Below, in pieces: positions 34,667-43,794 of a stretch of DNA of 64,000 nucleotides. Source of the DNA: Agrobacterium genomosp. 13 str. CFBP 6927 (GTDB lineage Bacteria > Pseudomonadota > Alphaproteobacteria > Rhizobiales > Rhizobiaceae); assembly GCA_900012615.1 (NCBI GenBank), contig LT009757.1, positions 663,754 through 727,753 on the forward strand, given 5' to 3'. The notes beneath the pieces are model-generated. The model did no database searches, was not told the DNA's origin, and saw only the letters and a list, made by a program, of their open reading frames with translations. Both the position numbers and the translations under genes were made by a program. Every line of letters starts with the position of its first letter. Positions within the stretch are counted from its first letter, which is position 1.

Positions 34667-36199
34667 TCAGAGCGGAATAGTGTCGTGTTTCTTCCAGCGG
34701 GTTTCCACGCTCTTGTTACGCAGCGACGCGAAGGCGCGGGCGATGCGGCGGCGTGAGGAATGCGGCATGATCACCTCATCGATAAAACCGCGTTCCGCCG
34801 CCACAAAGGGATTGGCGAAACGCTCCTCATATTCCTTCGTGCGCGCGGCGATCTTCTCCGGATCGGAAAGCTCGGAACGATAGAGGATTTCCGCCGCACC
34901 CTTCGCGCCCATCACGGCAATTTCCGCCGTCGGCCAGGCGTAATTCACGTCCGCGCCGATATGTTTGGAGGCCATCACGTCATAAGCGCCGCCATAGGCC
35001 TTGCGGGTGATCAGCGTCACCATCGGCACCGTCGCTTCCGAATAGGCGAAAAGAAGTTTTGCGCCGTGCTTGATGACGCCGCCATATTCCTGCGCGGTTC
35101 CCGGCAGGAAGCCCGGCACATCCACCAGCGTCAGCAGCGGAATGTTGAAGGCATCGCAAAAACGCACGAAACGGGCGGCCTTGCGCGAACTGTCGATATC
35201 AAGGCAGCCGGCCAGCACCATCGGCTGGTTGGCGACAACCCCCACCGTCTGGCCTTCGAGACGGATGAAGCCGGTGATGATGTTGCGGGCGAAGGCCTCC
35301 TGCAGCTCGAAGAAATCGCCCTCATCGGCCAGCGCGTGGATCAGCTCCTTCATGTCATAGGGCTTGTTGGAACTATCAGGGATCAGCGTATCGAGACGTG
35401 CTTCCAGCCGGGCCGGATCGTCGTGGAACGGGCGCACCGGCGGCTTTTCGCGGTTGTTGAGCGGCAGGAAATCGAACAGCAGCCGCACATGTTCCAGCGT
35501 CTCGATGTCGTTTTCATAAGCGCCATCGGCGACAGACGATTTTTTCGTATGGGTGGAGGCCCCGCCCAGCTCTTCGGCCGTAACGATCTCGTTGGTGACA
35601 GTCTTCACCACATCCGGCCCGGTCACGAACATGTAGGAGGTATCGCGCACCATGAAGATGAAATCGGTCATGGCCGGCGAATAAACCGCACCGCCCGCAC
35701 AGGGCCCCATGATGACGGAGATTTGCGGCACGACGCCGGAGGCGATGACATTGCGCTTGAACACATCGGCATAACCGCCGAGCGAGGCCACGCCCTCCTG
35801 AATGCGCGCGCCGCCGCTGTCGTTGAGACCGATCACCGGCGCCCCGTTGCGCACCGCCATATCCATGATCTTGCAGATTTTCTGGGCATGGGTTTCCGAG
35901 AGCGAACCGCCAAGCACAGTGAAATCCTGCGAAAACACATAGACCTGACGGCCATTGATGGTGCCCCAGCCGGTAACGACACCGTCACCCGCCACCTTCT
36001 GCTCCGCCATGCCGAAATCCACCGCCCGGTGGGTGACATACATGTCATACTCTTCGAAGGAACCTTCATCCAGGAGCACGTCGATACGCTCGCGCGCCGT
36101 CAGCTTGCCCTTGCCATGCTGCGCTTCAATGCGTTTGACGCCGCCGCCGAGCCGCGCTTCGTCGCGGCGCGACTGCAATTGCTCCAGAATGCTGGGCAT
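34667..36199 (-). CDS. pccB: Propionyl-CoA carboxylase beta subunit (carboxyltransferase)
   Basis: A 510-residue carboxyltransferase that moves CO2 from biotin to propionyl-CoA, making (S)-methylmalonyl-CoA. Crotonase-fold halves are evident: [37 protein letters not shown], then [20 protein letters not shown] and [14 protein letters not shown]. The length equals typical PccB. It is the promoter-proximal gene of the minus-strand cluster and diverges from the ScfR-type regulator. Confidence 0.96.
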   Translation of the reverse strand: MPSILEQLQSRRDEARLGGGVKRIEAQHGKGKLTARERIDVLLDEGSFEEYDMYVTHRAVDFGMAEQKVAGDGVVTGWGTINGRQVYVFSQDFTVLGGSLSETHAQKICKIMDMAVRNGAPVIGLNDSGGARIQEGVASLGGYADVFKRNVIASGVVPQISVIMGPCAGGAVYSPAMTDFIFMVRDTSYMFVTGPDVVKTVTNEIVTAEELGGASTHTKKSSVADGAYENDIETLEHVRLLFDFLPLNNREKPPVRPFHDDPARLEARLDTLIPDSSNKPYDMKELIHALADEGDFFELQEAFARNIITGFIRLEGQTVGVVANQPMVLAGCLDIDSSRKAARFVRFCDAFNIPLLTLVDVPGFLPGTAQEYGGVIKHGAKLLFAYSEATVPMVTLITRKAYGGAYDVMASKHIGADVNYAWPTAEIAVMGAKGAAEILYRSELSDPEKIAARTKEYEERFANPFVAAERGFIDEVIMPHSSRRRIARAFASLRNKSVETRWKKHDTIPL

Positions 36200-36278
36200 G
36201 TTTCCTCCATGCGTTTTCCCAAAATCAATAGCTTAGAAAACATTCGCCTAGAAGCCTTGATCGTGCGCGTATGCGTGC

Positions 36279-36316
36279 CATAAATATTTGCAATGTATAA
36301 TTTTGCAAAGTTGCAA
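36279..36316. promoter_or_regulatory. ScfR/RamB-type operator candidate
   Basis: Three TTGCAA-containing words (ATTTGCAATG, TTTTGCAAAG, GTTGCAACA) are packed immediately upstream of the regulator start and 120 bases from pccB. RamB-like regulators of this family bind TTTGCAAA-type sites, so this is a good operator for both divergent genes. Confidence 0.65.
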
Positions 36317-36317
36317 C

Positions 36318-37736
36318 ATGGCGACGGAAAAACTCTTCATCGGCCGTAAGGTTCGCGGCCTTCGCGAAAACGCCCGCGCCACGCAGGCGCAATTTGCCGA
36401 ACGGCTGGGCATTTCCGCGAGCTACCTGAACCAGATCGAAAACAACCAGCGACCGGTTTCGGCCAGCGTTCTGGTGACGCTGGTGGAAAAATTCCAGCTC
36501 GACATGGCGGAACTGGCGACCGGTGAAAGCGACCGGCTGGTTTCCGCCGTGCGCGAGGCGCTGAAAGACCCGCTGTTCCTGAATTACGAGCCGGGGCTTC
36601 AGGAGTTGAAGCTGATTGCCCAGAACGCGCCGGGTTTTGCCCATGCGTTGCTGCGCGCCCATCAGGCCTATCGCCAGAACAGCGAGCAACTGGTGCAGCT
36701 GGATGACCGGCTTGGCCGCGGCACCGCGCAGGTGGAAAGAACCCCCTATGAGGAGGTGCGCGACTTCTTCCACTTCGTCGACAATTACGTCGCCGAGATC
36801 GATCTTCTGGCCGAGGAGCTGGCGGAAGAACTGGAGATAGAAGGCGGCGAGACCTATGGCATTCTGGCGGCGCATCTGAAGAGCCGTTACGGCATCCATA
36901 TCACCCGAACCGAGGCGGCGGGCGGTCTGATCCGGCACTACGATCCTGCCAGCAAGACGCTCGCTCTCAGCTCCTACATGGCCGCGCCGACCCGCTGCTT
37001 TCAGCTTGCATTGCAGATCGCCCAGCTTCACGCCGGCGCAACGGTGGACAGAGTGCTGGCCGGCGCCGGTTTCCGCAATGCGGAAGCCGCGGAAATCTGT
37101 CGTATCGGGCTGCATAATTATTTCGCCGCCGCCCTCATCCTGCCCTATGGCCGCTTTCACCGGGCGGCGCAGGAACTGCGCCACGATCTCGAGCTTCTGG
37201 CCGTTCGTTTCGGCGCAAGCCTTGAGCAGGTGGCTCACCGGCTCAGTACCCTGCAGCGGCCGGGCATAAAAGGCGTGCCGATCTTTTTCGCCAAGATCGA
37301 CCGCGCCGGCAACATCACCAAACGCCACAGCGCCACGCGGCTGCAATTTGCCCGTTTCGGCGCGGCCTGTCCGCTGTGGAATATCCACCAGGCCTTCGAA
37401 AGCTCCGACAGGATCGTGCGGCAGCTCGCCGAAACGCCTGACGGCGTACGCTATCTTTCCATCGCCACGCAGATCGAAAAGGCCGGCGCCGGGTTCAACA
37501 CGGAGAGACCGCGTTATGCCATCGCGCTCGGCTGCGAAATTTCCCATGCGCAGAATTTCGTTTATGCCGATACGCTCGATCTCGGCAATGCGGCATCGTT
37601 CAAACCCATCGGCATTTCCTGTCGGGTCTGCGAGAGGGTTGATTGCGTGCAGCGCGCCGTGCCGCCGCTGAAACGCAAGCTGCATTTCGATCATCTTTCG
37701 CGCGGAGCCCTGCCCTACAGTATCGCCGATTTTTGA
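36318..37736 (+). CDS. Short-chain fatty-acyl/propionate transcriptional regulator (ScfR/RamB family)
   Basis: A 472-residue regulator: N-terminal Cro/C1 helix-turn-helix (about 10-65; RGLRENARATQAQFAERLGI, SASYLNQIENNQRPVSASV), a central IrrE/ImmA-like domain (about 170-300) and a C-terminal DUF2083-type region with a cysteine cluster (CRVCERVDCVQR). This is the ScfR/RamB/PrpC-regulator layout. ATG 36318 gives MATEKLFIGRKVRGL; an upstream ATG would run through the operator repeats. It diverges from pccB and is expected to control propionyl-CoA catabolism. Confidence 0.9.
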   Translation: MATEKLFIGRKVRGLRENARATQAQFAERLGISASYLNQIENNQRPVSASVLVTLVEKFQLDMAELATGESDRLVSAVREALKDPLFLNYEPGLQELKLIAQNAPGFAHALLRAHQAYRQNSEQLVQLDDRLGRGTAQVERTPYEEVRDFFHFVDNYVAEIDLLAEELAEELEIEGGETYGILAAHLKSRYGIHITRTEAAGGLIRHYDPASKTLALSSYMAAPTRCFQLALQIAQLHAGATVDRVLAGAGFRNAEAAEICRIGLHNYFAAALILPYGRFHRAAQELRHDLELLAVRFGASLEQVAHRLSTLQRPGIKGVPIFFAKIDRAGNITKRHSATRLQFARFGAACPLWNIHQAFESSDRIVRQLAETPDGVRYLSIATQIEKAGAGFNTERPRYAIALGCEISHAQNFVYADTLDLGNAASFKPIGISCRVCERVDCVQRAVPPLKRKLHFDHLSRGALPYSIADF

Positions 37737-37742
37737 CCCCGC

Positions 37743-38399
37743 TCAGGGCAGCGGCACCATGGCGCGCCGCATGATGTTAGCGTAGTAGCCCCAGAAAAGC
37801 CGCGCGGCCACAGAGCGCCATGGCGACCAGATTGTTGCCCGCTCCGCCAGCCATTTCGCTTCCGGCCTGACCTCCAGGGCAAGCGCATGCGCGACCGCCG
37901 ATCTCAGCGCCACATCGCCGACCGGAAAAATATCCGGGTGCCCGCCGCAGAACATCAGATAGACCTCCGCCGTCCACGGGCCGATACCGCGAAGCGCAAC
38001 CAGCTCGGAAAGGGCCGCACGCCCCTCCTTGCGCACCACGCCGTCAAGATCGATCTGCCCTTCCGTGACGGCGCGCGCCAGCCCTTCCAGCGTCGTCGCC
38101 TTGGCGCGCGAAAGGCCGAAGGTGGCGCGCAATTCCTCCGGTGCGGCCAGATAATTTTCCGCCGTGACCGCGCCGCCGGTGCCGGCAAGGATACGCGCCC
38201 ATATGGCATTGGCGCTGGCGCGCGACACCATCTGCGAAACGACGATATGGGCAAGGCCGGAAAAGCCGGGCTCATGAATGCGCAGTTCCAGCGGACCGGC
38301 TTTTTCGATGACGAGGCCGAGAGCCGGATCGAGTTGGGCGAGATGCTCCAGCCCTTCGCTGATGTCATCCATCCCGGTGATGATTTTCATGTCCGTCAT
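37743..38399 (-). CDS. DNA-3-methyladenine glycosylase II (AlkA-like)
   Basis: A 218-residue base-excision glycosylase of the HhH-GPD superfamily. The helix-hairpin-helix and catalytic aspartate lie in LRGIGPWTAEVYLMF, with the GPD loop IFPVGDVALR. Another alkylation-repair hallmark, HIVVSQMVSRASANAIWARI, is present. Start at 38399 (MTDMKI) or 38390; the frame runs much further upstream over gluQ in another frame and is not protein there. It diverges from gluQ and converges on scfR. Confidence 0.9.
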   Translation of the reverse strand: MTDMKIITGMDDISEGLEHLAQLDPALGLVIEKAGPLELRIHEPGFSGLAHIVVSQMVSRASANAIWARILAGTGGAVTAENYLAAPEELRATFGLSRAKATTLEGLARAVTEGQIDLDGVVRKEGRAALSELVALRGIGPWTAEVYLMFCGGHPDIFPVGDVALRSAVAHALALEVRPEAKWLAERATIWSPWRSVAARLFWGYYANIMRRAMVPLP

Positions 38400-38437
38400 T
38401 CCATATGCCGCCAGCCGCTGGCGGGGTGCTTTAAAAC

Positions 38438-39337
38438 ATGGCAGAAGAAACCATGCCTTCGCCTCTCCGTCAAAAACCGGTTTACCGTTTTGCGCCAAGC
38501 CCCAATGGCCTGCTGCATCTCGGCCACGCGCTTTCCGCCTTCCTGAACCATGATATGGCGCGAGACAATGACGGCCGCTTTCTGCTGCGCATCGAGGATA
38601 TCGATCAGACGCGCTGCACACCGGAGCTGGAACGGGCAATCTATGATGACCTTGGCTGGCTGGGTCTCGACTGGGAGAAACCGGTGCGGCGGCAATCGGA
38701 GCATTTCGATGAATACCGCGTGGCGTTGGACAGGCTGATCGAGGCAGGGCTCGCTTACCCTGCCTTTTTGAGCCGTCGAGAAACCAAGGCAATCGTTCGT
38801 ACTTTCGAGGCGGAGGGAGGGCTCTGGCCGCGCGATGCCGATGGCGCGCCGCTTTACCCGGCCATAGACCGGGAGAGGCCAAAGGCGGAGCGGGATGCGC
38901 TGCTCGCCTCCGGCCGTCCGCACGCCTGGCGGCTCAACATGGAAAAGGCGATCCGCGCCGCCGGCATCCCTTTATTCTGGGAAGAGAGCGGCGATGGTGA
39001 GTCAGGGCAGATCGAGGCCCTGCCCGCGCTTTGGGGCGATGTGGTACTGTCGCGTTCCGACGCGCCTTCGAGCTATCATCTTTCCGTTGTGGTGGATGAT
39101 GCGCTACAGGGCATAACCCATGTGGTACGCGGTATGGATCTCTACCACGCCACCGCCATTCACCGGCTGCTACAACACCTGCTGGACCTGCCGCAACCGG
39201 CTTACCACCATCACCGGCTGATCTTGGGCGCGGACGGGCGCAAGCTCTCGAAAAGCGAAGGCAGCACCGGACTTTCCGCCCTTCGTTCGGAAGGTGCAGC
39301 GCCCTCAGATATCCGCCGGCTTGTCGGGCTCCTCTAG
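38438..39337 (+). CDS. gluQ: Glutamyl-Q tRNA(Asp) synthetase
   Basis: A 299-residue truncated glutamyl-tRNA synthetase paralogue that glutamylates queuosine in the anticodon of tRNA(Asp). It has the class I signatures YRFAPSPNGLLHLGHALSA and KLSKSEG but lacks an anticodon-binding domain, as expected. The zinc-binding cysteines of the E. coli enzyme are not visible; the site reads AYPAFLSRRE. Its last 33 bases overlap the 3' end of the convergent YihY gene. Confidence 0.92.
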   Translation: MAEETMPSPLRQKPVYRFAPSPNGLLHLGHALSAFLNHDMARDNDGRFLLRIEDIDQTRCTPELERAIYDDLGWLGLDWEKPVRRQSEHFDEYRVALDRLIEAGLAYPAFLSRRETKAIVRTFEAEGGLWPRDADGAPLYPAIDRERPKAERDALLASGRPHAWRLNMEKAIRAAGIPLFWEESGDGESGQIEALPALWGDVVLSRSDAPSSYHLSVVVDDALQGITHVVRGMDLYHATAIHRLLQHLLDLPQPAYHHHRLILGADGRKLSKSEGSTGLSALRSEGAAPSDIRRLVGLL

Positions 39338-40222
39338 AACCTGCTCGCGACGCGCGCTGTTGCCGCCGATATTGCGGCGGATGATCTGCCGGACCTTGTA
39401 TTTCATCAGGGCGGCATTCATCTCCGCTCCGAGCATGAAGATGACGCCGACCATATAAAGAAACACCAGCACCACCATCACCGAGGCGAGACCGGCATAG
39501 GTCGCGGCATAATTGGCGAAGGTGGAGAGATAATAGGCGAAGATCGCCGCGCCGATGACCCAGAAGATCATCGTCAGCAGAATGCCGGGCCAGACATCCC
39601 AGATGCGGCGCTTGCCGGCGGGAAGCCACAGATGCGCCGCCACCAGCCCCGCTGTCAGAACCACGATGGTGCCGTAAAGACCAAGGCTGGAGACGGTGTT
39701 CAGAACATCCGTCAGCCAAGGGAATTTCTCCTCCGCAAAGGACATGGCGACCGGCACCGCGACAAGCACGATACTGATGCCGGTGAAGACCACAACGGCG
39801 ATCAACACGTAAAGCAGGCTGAGCAGGCGGGTGACATACCACCAGCGCGTTTCCGTGACTCGATAGGCGCGGTTCAGCGAAATGCGCAGCGCTTCCACAC
39901 CATTGGACGCAAAATAGGCGGCCGCCAGCACCGAAATCGTCAGCAGCCCGCCGCGCGGAATGGTCAGCACCTGCTGCACCTGCGCCGCGAGCGGCCCGGC
40001 AATCGCTTCCGGCCAGGTGTCGAAAATCAGATGCACCGCCGTTTCGGAAAACTGATCCGCTCCCAGAAAACCGGCGAGAGCCGTGCCGAAGATCAGGAAC
40101 GGAAAAAGGGCCAGCAGAATGGACAGCGCCATATGGCTCGCCATCGCCCAGCCGTCATCCTCGGCGAAATGGGAATAGGCATCGAAGGCAACCTTGCCTG
40201 CCAGGCGCACTGCGGCAACCAT
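39305..40222 (-). CDS. YihY/BrkB family inner-membrane protein
   Basis: A 305-residue polytopic protein with about six membrane helices (ASHMALSILLALFPFLIFG, GGLLTISVLAAAYFAS, LLYVLIAVVVFTGISIVLV, LYGTIVVLTAGLVAAHLWL, MIFWVIGAAIFAYYLS, MVVLVFLYMVGVIFMLGA). Family members were once called ribonuclease BN, but that activity is not supported; function is unclear, possibly transport. GGAGG lies just before the ATG at 40222. A large upstream open frame is a shadow of the SDR gene. Confidence 0.88.
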   Translation of the reverse strand: MVAAVRLAGKVAFDAYSHFAEDDGWAMASHMALSILLALFPFLIFGTALAGFLGADQFSETAVHLIFDTWPEAIAGPLAAQVQQVLTIPRGGLLTISVLAAAYFASNGVEALRISLNRAYRVTETRWWYVTRLLSLLYVLIAVVVFTGISIVLVAVPVAMSFAEEKFPWLTDVLNTVSSLGLYGTIVVLTAGLVAAHLWLPAGKRRIWDVWPGILLTMIFWVIGAAIFAYYLSTFANYAATYAGLASVMVVLVFLYMVGVIFMLGAEMNAALMKYKVRQIIRRNIGGNSARREQVLEEPDKPADI

Positions 40223-40402
40223 GTCACCTCCATTCATCGGCATTTCATTTGTAACTTCGAGCCGAATATGGGAAATCAGCTTCGCTTTGTACAGCGCGCA
40301 AGGTCGGCTTTCGGTTCCGTCACCGAGAAGGATTTTGCGCAATGCGATTTTCACGGACCGGTCAACCGGGCCAGAGCAATAGTCGATTTCCCGGAGCGGC
40401 AT

Positions 40403-41236
40403 ATGTCTGAAAAGCCCGTCATCATCATCACAGGCTGCTCCTCGGGCATCGGCGCCCATTGCGCCGGCGCGCTCCAACGCGACGGTTGGCGGGTCTTCGC
40501 CACCGTGCGGCGCATCGTTGATATGGCCGCGCTGGAAAATCAGGGCATCGAAACGCTGATCATGGACTATACCAAGCCGGAAACTATCGCCGCCCTGGTG
40601 GAGACGGTGGCAACGCGCACGGGAGGCCGTATCGACGCGCTCTTCAACAATGGCGCCTATGGCCAGCCGGGCGCGGTGGAAGATCTGCCTGTCGAAGCGC
40701 TGCGGGCGCAGTTCGAAACCAATGTCTTTGGCTGGCACGATCTGACACGGCGGGTCATTCCCTTCATGCGTGCCCGCGGCGCAGGCCGGATCGTGCATTG
40801 CTCCTCCATTCTCGGCCTCGTCCCCTATCGTTATCGCGGCGCCTATACCGCATCGAAATTCGCGATCGAGGGGCTGGGAGTGACGCTGCGGATGGAACTT
40901 CAGGGCAGCGGTATTCACGTGAGCCTGATAGAACCGGGGCCGATCACCTCTAAATTCACGGCGACCGCGCTTGCCCATATCAAGGGGAATATTGATCTCG
41001 AGAATTCTGCCCATGCGGCGGAATACAAACGACAGCTGGCGCGGATGGACGGTTCCGGCCCTGTCAGCCGCCACAAGCTTGGCCCCGATGCCGTCTACAC
41101 TGTGCTGAAACACGCCTTGACCGCGCCAAGACCGAAGCCGCATTATCCCGTTACCGTTCCTGCCAAACAGGGGCTCCTGCTGAAACGGCTCTTGCCTGCC
41201 GGACTGTTCTATCGTCTGTTGCGCAGGTTCGATTGA
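40403..41236 (+). CDS. SDR-family oxidoreductase
   Basis: A 277-residue classical short-chain dehydrogenase/reductase. NAD(P)-binding TGCSSGIG lies at residues about 10-17, the NNGA motif follows, the catalytic serine is in HCSSILG and tyrosine/lysine in GAYTASKFA. It falls near the NAD(P)H retinol/steroid-type SDRs, but the substrate is not predictable. ATG 40403 follows GGAG. A HIG1 gene follows 16 bases later, and the two are likely co-transcribed. Confidence 0.9.
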   Translation: MSEKPVIIITGCSSGIGAHCAGALQRDGWRVFATVRRIVDMAALENQGIETLIMDYTKPETIAALVETVATRTGGRIDALFNNGAYGQPGAVEDLPVEALRAQFETNVFGWHDLTRRVIPFMRARGAGRIVHCSSILGLVPYRYRGAYTASKFAIEGLGVTLRMELQGSGIHVSLIEPGPITSKFTATALAHIKGNIDLENSAHAAEYKRQLARMDGSGPVSRHKLGPDAVYTVLKHALTAPRPKPHYPVTVPAKQGLLLKRLLPAGLFYRLLRRFD

Positions 41237-41252
41237 GGAGGAATCACCCCGC

Positions 41253-41450
41253 ATGTCCGGCTTCACCACCGTTCTCGCCCTTATTGTCATGGGCCTTGTC
41301 GTCATCGTGCTGATACGCGGCCTGTTCAACATGCTGAAGGGGCAGGACGCCAACCGTTCCAACAAGCTGATGCAGCTTCGCCTTCTCCTGCAGGCCATCG
41401 CGATCGCGCTGATCATGCTCACCCTCTGGCTCACCGGCGGCGGCCGTTGA
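41253..41450 (+). CDS. HIG1-domain twin transmembrane protein
   Basis: A 65-residue protein with two hydrophobic helices (TVLALIVMGLVVIVLIRG, LLLQAIAIALIMLTLWLT) flanking a short basic loop (KGQDANRSNKLMQLR). This is the HIG_1 layout; eukaryotic relatives assist cytochrome oxidase supercomplexes. The start follows GAGGAGGAAT. It is 16 bases after the SDR gene and one base before the adenosyltransferase, a tight operon. Confidence 0.85.
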   Translation: MSGFTTVLALIVMGLVVIVLIRGLFNMLKGQDANRSNKLMQLRLLLQAIAIALIMLTLWLTGGGR

Positions 41451-41451
41451 C

Positions 41452-42033
41452 ATGGTGAAGCTGAACAAAATCTACACCCGCACCGGCGACAAGGGCACGA
41501 CGGCGCTGGTGTCCGGCCCGCGCCGCCTGAAGCACGATCTTCGCGTCGAGGCCTATGGCACGGTGGACGAGACGAATTCGGCCATCGGCGTGGCGCGGCT
41601 TCACACAAGTGGCCTTGATAAGACGCTGGATGAGATGCTGTTTCGCATCCAGAACGACCTCTTCGATCTGGGCGCCGATCTCGCCACGCCGGATAGCGGC
41701 GAACCACTCTCCTATGAACCGTTGCGTATCGTCGAAAGCCAGGTCACCCGGCTGGAAAACGAAATCGACGAGCTCAACGCCACACTCGAACCGCTGACCT
41801 CTTTCGTGCTGCCGGGCGGCAGCGCCGCGGCGGCCAATCTGCACATGGCGCGCACCATCTGCCGCCGGGCGGAACGGCTGATGGTGGAACTTTCGGTCTC
41901 CAAAAACGAGATCGTGAGCGCGGCTGCCCTGAAATATGCCAACCGCCTGTCTGACTTCCTGTTCGTCGCCGCCCGTTTTGCCAATGATGCGGGCAAGGCC
42001 GACATATTGTGGATTCCCGGCAAGAACCGCTAA
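41452..42033 (+). CDS. ATP:cob(I)alamin adenosyltransferase, PduO type
   Basis: A 193-residue PduO-family enzyme that makes adenosylcobalamin from cob(I)alamin and ATP. Family signatures are clear: KIYTRTGDKGTTALVSG near the start, GTVDETNSAIGVAR, FVLPGGSAAAANLHMART and CRRAERLMVEL. It starts right after the HIG1 stop. It can charge the cofactor of the methylmalonyl-CoA mutase about 10 kb away, and explains the need for B12 supply that the metE riboswitch also senses. Confidence 0.94.
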   Translation: MVKLNKIYTRTGDKGTTALVSGPRRLKHDLRVEAYGTVDETNSAIGVARLHTSGLDKTLDEMLFRIQNDLFDLGADLATPDSGEPLSYEPLRIVESQVTRLENEIDELNATLEPLTSFVLPGGSAAAANLHMARTICRRAERLMVELSVSKNEIVSAAALKYANRLSDFLFVAARFANDAGKADILWIPGKNR

Positions 42034-42065
42034 AGCGCGTCAATTGCGCAACCAAAGGGCATTCG

Positions 42066-42836
42066 ATGTTCATACCGCTGCACGATGCGAATTCCCTCAA
42101 ACACATCCGGCTGCAATATGTCACGATCGGCCTGATTGTGGTCAATGTGCTGGTCTGGCTGTTTACCGGTGTACTTGCCAGCGACACGCAGGCCAATGCC
42201 GCCGCACTCGGCCTCGGCTTTATTCCCGCGGTGGTTTTCGATTACGCCTATCTCGAGCCGGCCCTGCAGGTGGTGCCAGACGATGTGACAGTGATCACCT
42301 ACGCATTTCTGCATCTGGATTTCTGGCATCTGGCCGGCAACATGCTGTTTCTCTGGGTTTTCGGTGACAATGTCGAGGATGCGCTCGGCCATTTCCGTTT
42401 CCTGATCTTTTACATCGCCTGCGCCATTGCCGGTGCGCTGTTGCACGGTTTTGTCGCCCCCACTTCGGAAGGGCCGCTGATCGGCGCATCCGGTGCGGTT
42501 TCCGGCGTCGTCGCGGCCTATTTCCTGCTGCACCCAAAGGTGCGTGTCTGGGTGCTGGTCTTCATGCGCATTCCGCTTCCTCTGCCCGCCTTCATTCCGC
42601 TGGCGCTGTGGATCGGCCAGCAGTTCCTGATGCTGGCGCTCGGGCTGGAAGAGAACGTGTCCTGGGGAGCGCATGTCGGTGGCATAGTGGCGGGCGCAAT
42701 CATGGTGATTTTCATGCGCAGGCCCGATGTTCCGCTGTTTGACCGCACCATTGTTCCGCCCAAGGCGGCGCAGTTCAAGAATCCGTCGCAAACGGCAGGG
42801 TTGTCGCAAATCGAACGGGGCTATGACGGGAGCTGA
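42066..42836 (+). CDS. Rhomboid-family intramembrane serine protease
   Basis: A 256-residue membrane protease. Six or so hydrophobic helices are visible. The catalytic serine is in IGASGAVSGVVAAYF and the histidine in SWGAHVGGIVAGA; the L1-type loop contains HLDFWHLAGNMLFLWVFG. ATG 42066 opens MFIPLHDAN; the open frame starts 57 bases earlier within the adenosyltransferase. The substrate is unknown. Confidence 0.92.
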   Translation: MFIPLHDANSLKHIRLQYVTIGLIVVNVLVWLFTGVLASDTQANAAALGLGFIPAVVFDYAYLEPALQVVPDDVTVITYAFLHLDFWHLAGNMLFLWVFGDNVEDALGHFRFLIFYIACAIAGALLHGFVAPTSEGPLIGASGAVSGVVAAYFLLHPKVRVWVLVFMRIPLPLPAFIPLALWIGQQFLMLALGLEENVSWGAHVGGIVAGAIMVIFMRRPDVPLFDRTIVPPKAAQFKNPSQTAGLSQIERGYDGS

Positions 42837-42863
42837 TGAGCCCATGGCGAAGAGATAACGTAT

Positions 42864-42883
42864 TTACGTTAACGTCAACGTAA
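42864..42883. promoter_or_regulatory. ACGT-rich operator candidate upstream of etfB
   Basis: Arms TTACGTT and AACGTAA with a six-base spacer; the tetramer ACGT recurs at 42858, 42866, 42872 and 42878. It lies 140 bases before etfB in an otherwise empty gap (42837-43022). From memory it resembles MerR-family LiuR sites of acyl-CoA catabolic genes; no regulator is adjacent, so the binder is unknown. Confidence 0.5.
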
Positions 42884-43022
42884 GATATGCCTTGCGTGCA
42901 TGTGATAATGAACATTGCTCCGTTGTAATTGCGGGAAAAATGCTTATCCATGTCGCCAACCTGTTTTTGGAGGTCCGCGCGGTCTACTTATCTCGCGGAC
43001 AGGAGTTTGAGGAAAGCCGCCG

Positions 43023-43769
43023 ATGAAGATCCTTGTCCCCGTCAAACGAGTCGTCGATTACAACGTGAAGATCCGCGTGAAATCGGATGGTTCTGGCGTT
43101 GAGCTTGCCAATGTGAAGATGTCGATGAACCCGTTCGACGAAATCTCCGTGGAAGAGGCGCTGCGCCTGAAGGAAGCCGGCAAGGCCGAAGAGGTTGTGG
43201 TGGTCTCCATTGGCCCCGCCAAGGCGGAAGAAACGCTGCGTACCGCGCTCGCCATGGGCGCCGACCGCGCCATCCTGATCGAGACCGACGAAACGGTCGA
43301 GCCGCTGGCCGTCGCCAAGCTTCTGAAGGGCGTGGCGGAAGCCGAACAGCCCGGCCTCGTCATCGTCGGCAAGCAGGCGATCGACGACGATTCGAACCAG
43401 ACCGGCCAGATGCTGGCAGCATTGCTCGGCTGGGGCCAGGGCACCTTCGCCTCCAAGGTCGAGCCTTCCGACGGCAAGGTTGCCGTGACGCGTGAAGTGG
43501 ATGGCGGCTTGCAGACCGTTGAGCTGAAGCTTCCCGCCGTCGTCACCACCGACCTTCGTCTCAATGAACCGCGTTATGCTTCGCTGCCGAACATCATGAA
43601 GGCGAAGAAGAAGCCGCTCGACAAGAAGGCTCCGGCCGATTTCGGTGTCGATGTTTCGCCGCGCCTGAAGGTGTTGAAGACCGAGGAGCCGGCAGGCCGC
43701 AAGGCTGGCATCAAGGTCGGTTCGGTTGCCGAGCTGGTCGAAAAGCTCAAAGCCGACGGCGTCCTCTAA
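43023..43769 (+). CDS. etfB: Electron-transfer flavoprotein beta subunit
   Basis: A 248-residue ETF beta subunit, which binds AMP and docks acyl-CoA dehydrogenases. [20 protein letters not shown] is the standard start, followed by [19 protein letters not shown] and [19 protein letters not shown]. It is followed 25 bases later by etfA. Together they pass electrons from acyl-CoA dehydrogenases to ETF-ubiquinone oxidoreductase. Confidence 0.96.
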   Translation: MKILVPVKRVVDYNVKIRVKSDGSGVELANVKMSMNPFDEISVEEALRLKEAGKAEEVVVVSIGPAKAEETLRTALAMGADRAILIETDETVEPLAVAKLLKGVAEAEQPGLVIVGKQAIDDDSNQTGQMLAALLGWGQGTFASKVEPSDGKVAVTREVDGGLQTVELKLPAVVTTDLRLNEPRYASLPNIMKAKKKPLDKKAPADFGVDVSPRLKVLKTEEPAGRKAGIKVGSVAELVEKLKADGVL

Positions 43770-43794
43770 GGTTTCGGAAAAGGGAGATATTCTT

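Noticed and set aside
36225..37694. 489-codon minus-strand open frame over the ScfR regulator
   Set aside because: Antisense shadow of a clearly recognisable gene; no family-like motifs.
39632..40402. Upstream extension of the SDR frame
   Set aside because: Runs antisense through the YihY gene; the SDR family start and GGAG site are at 40403.
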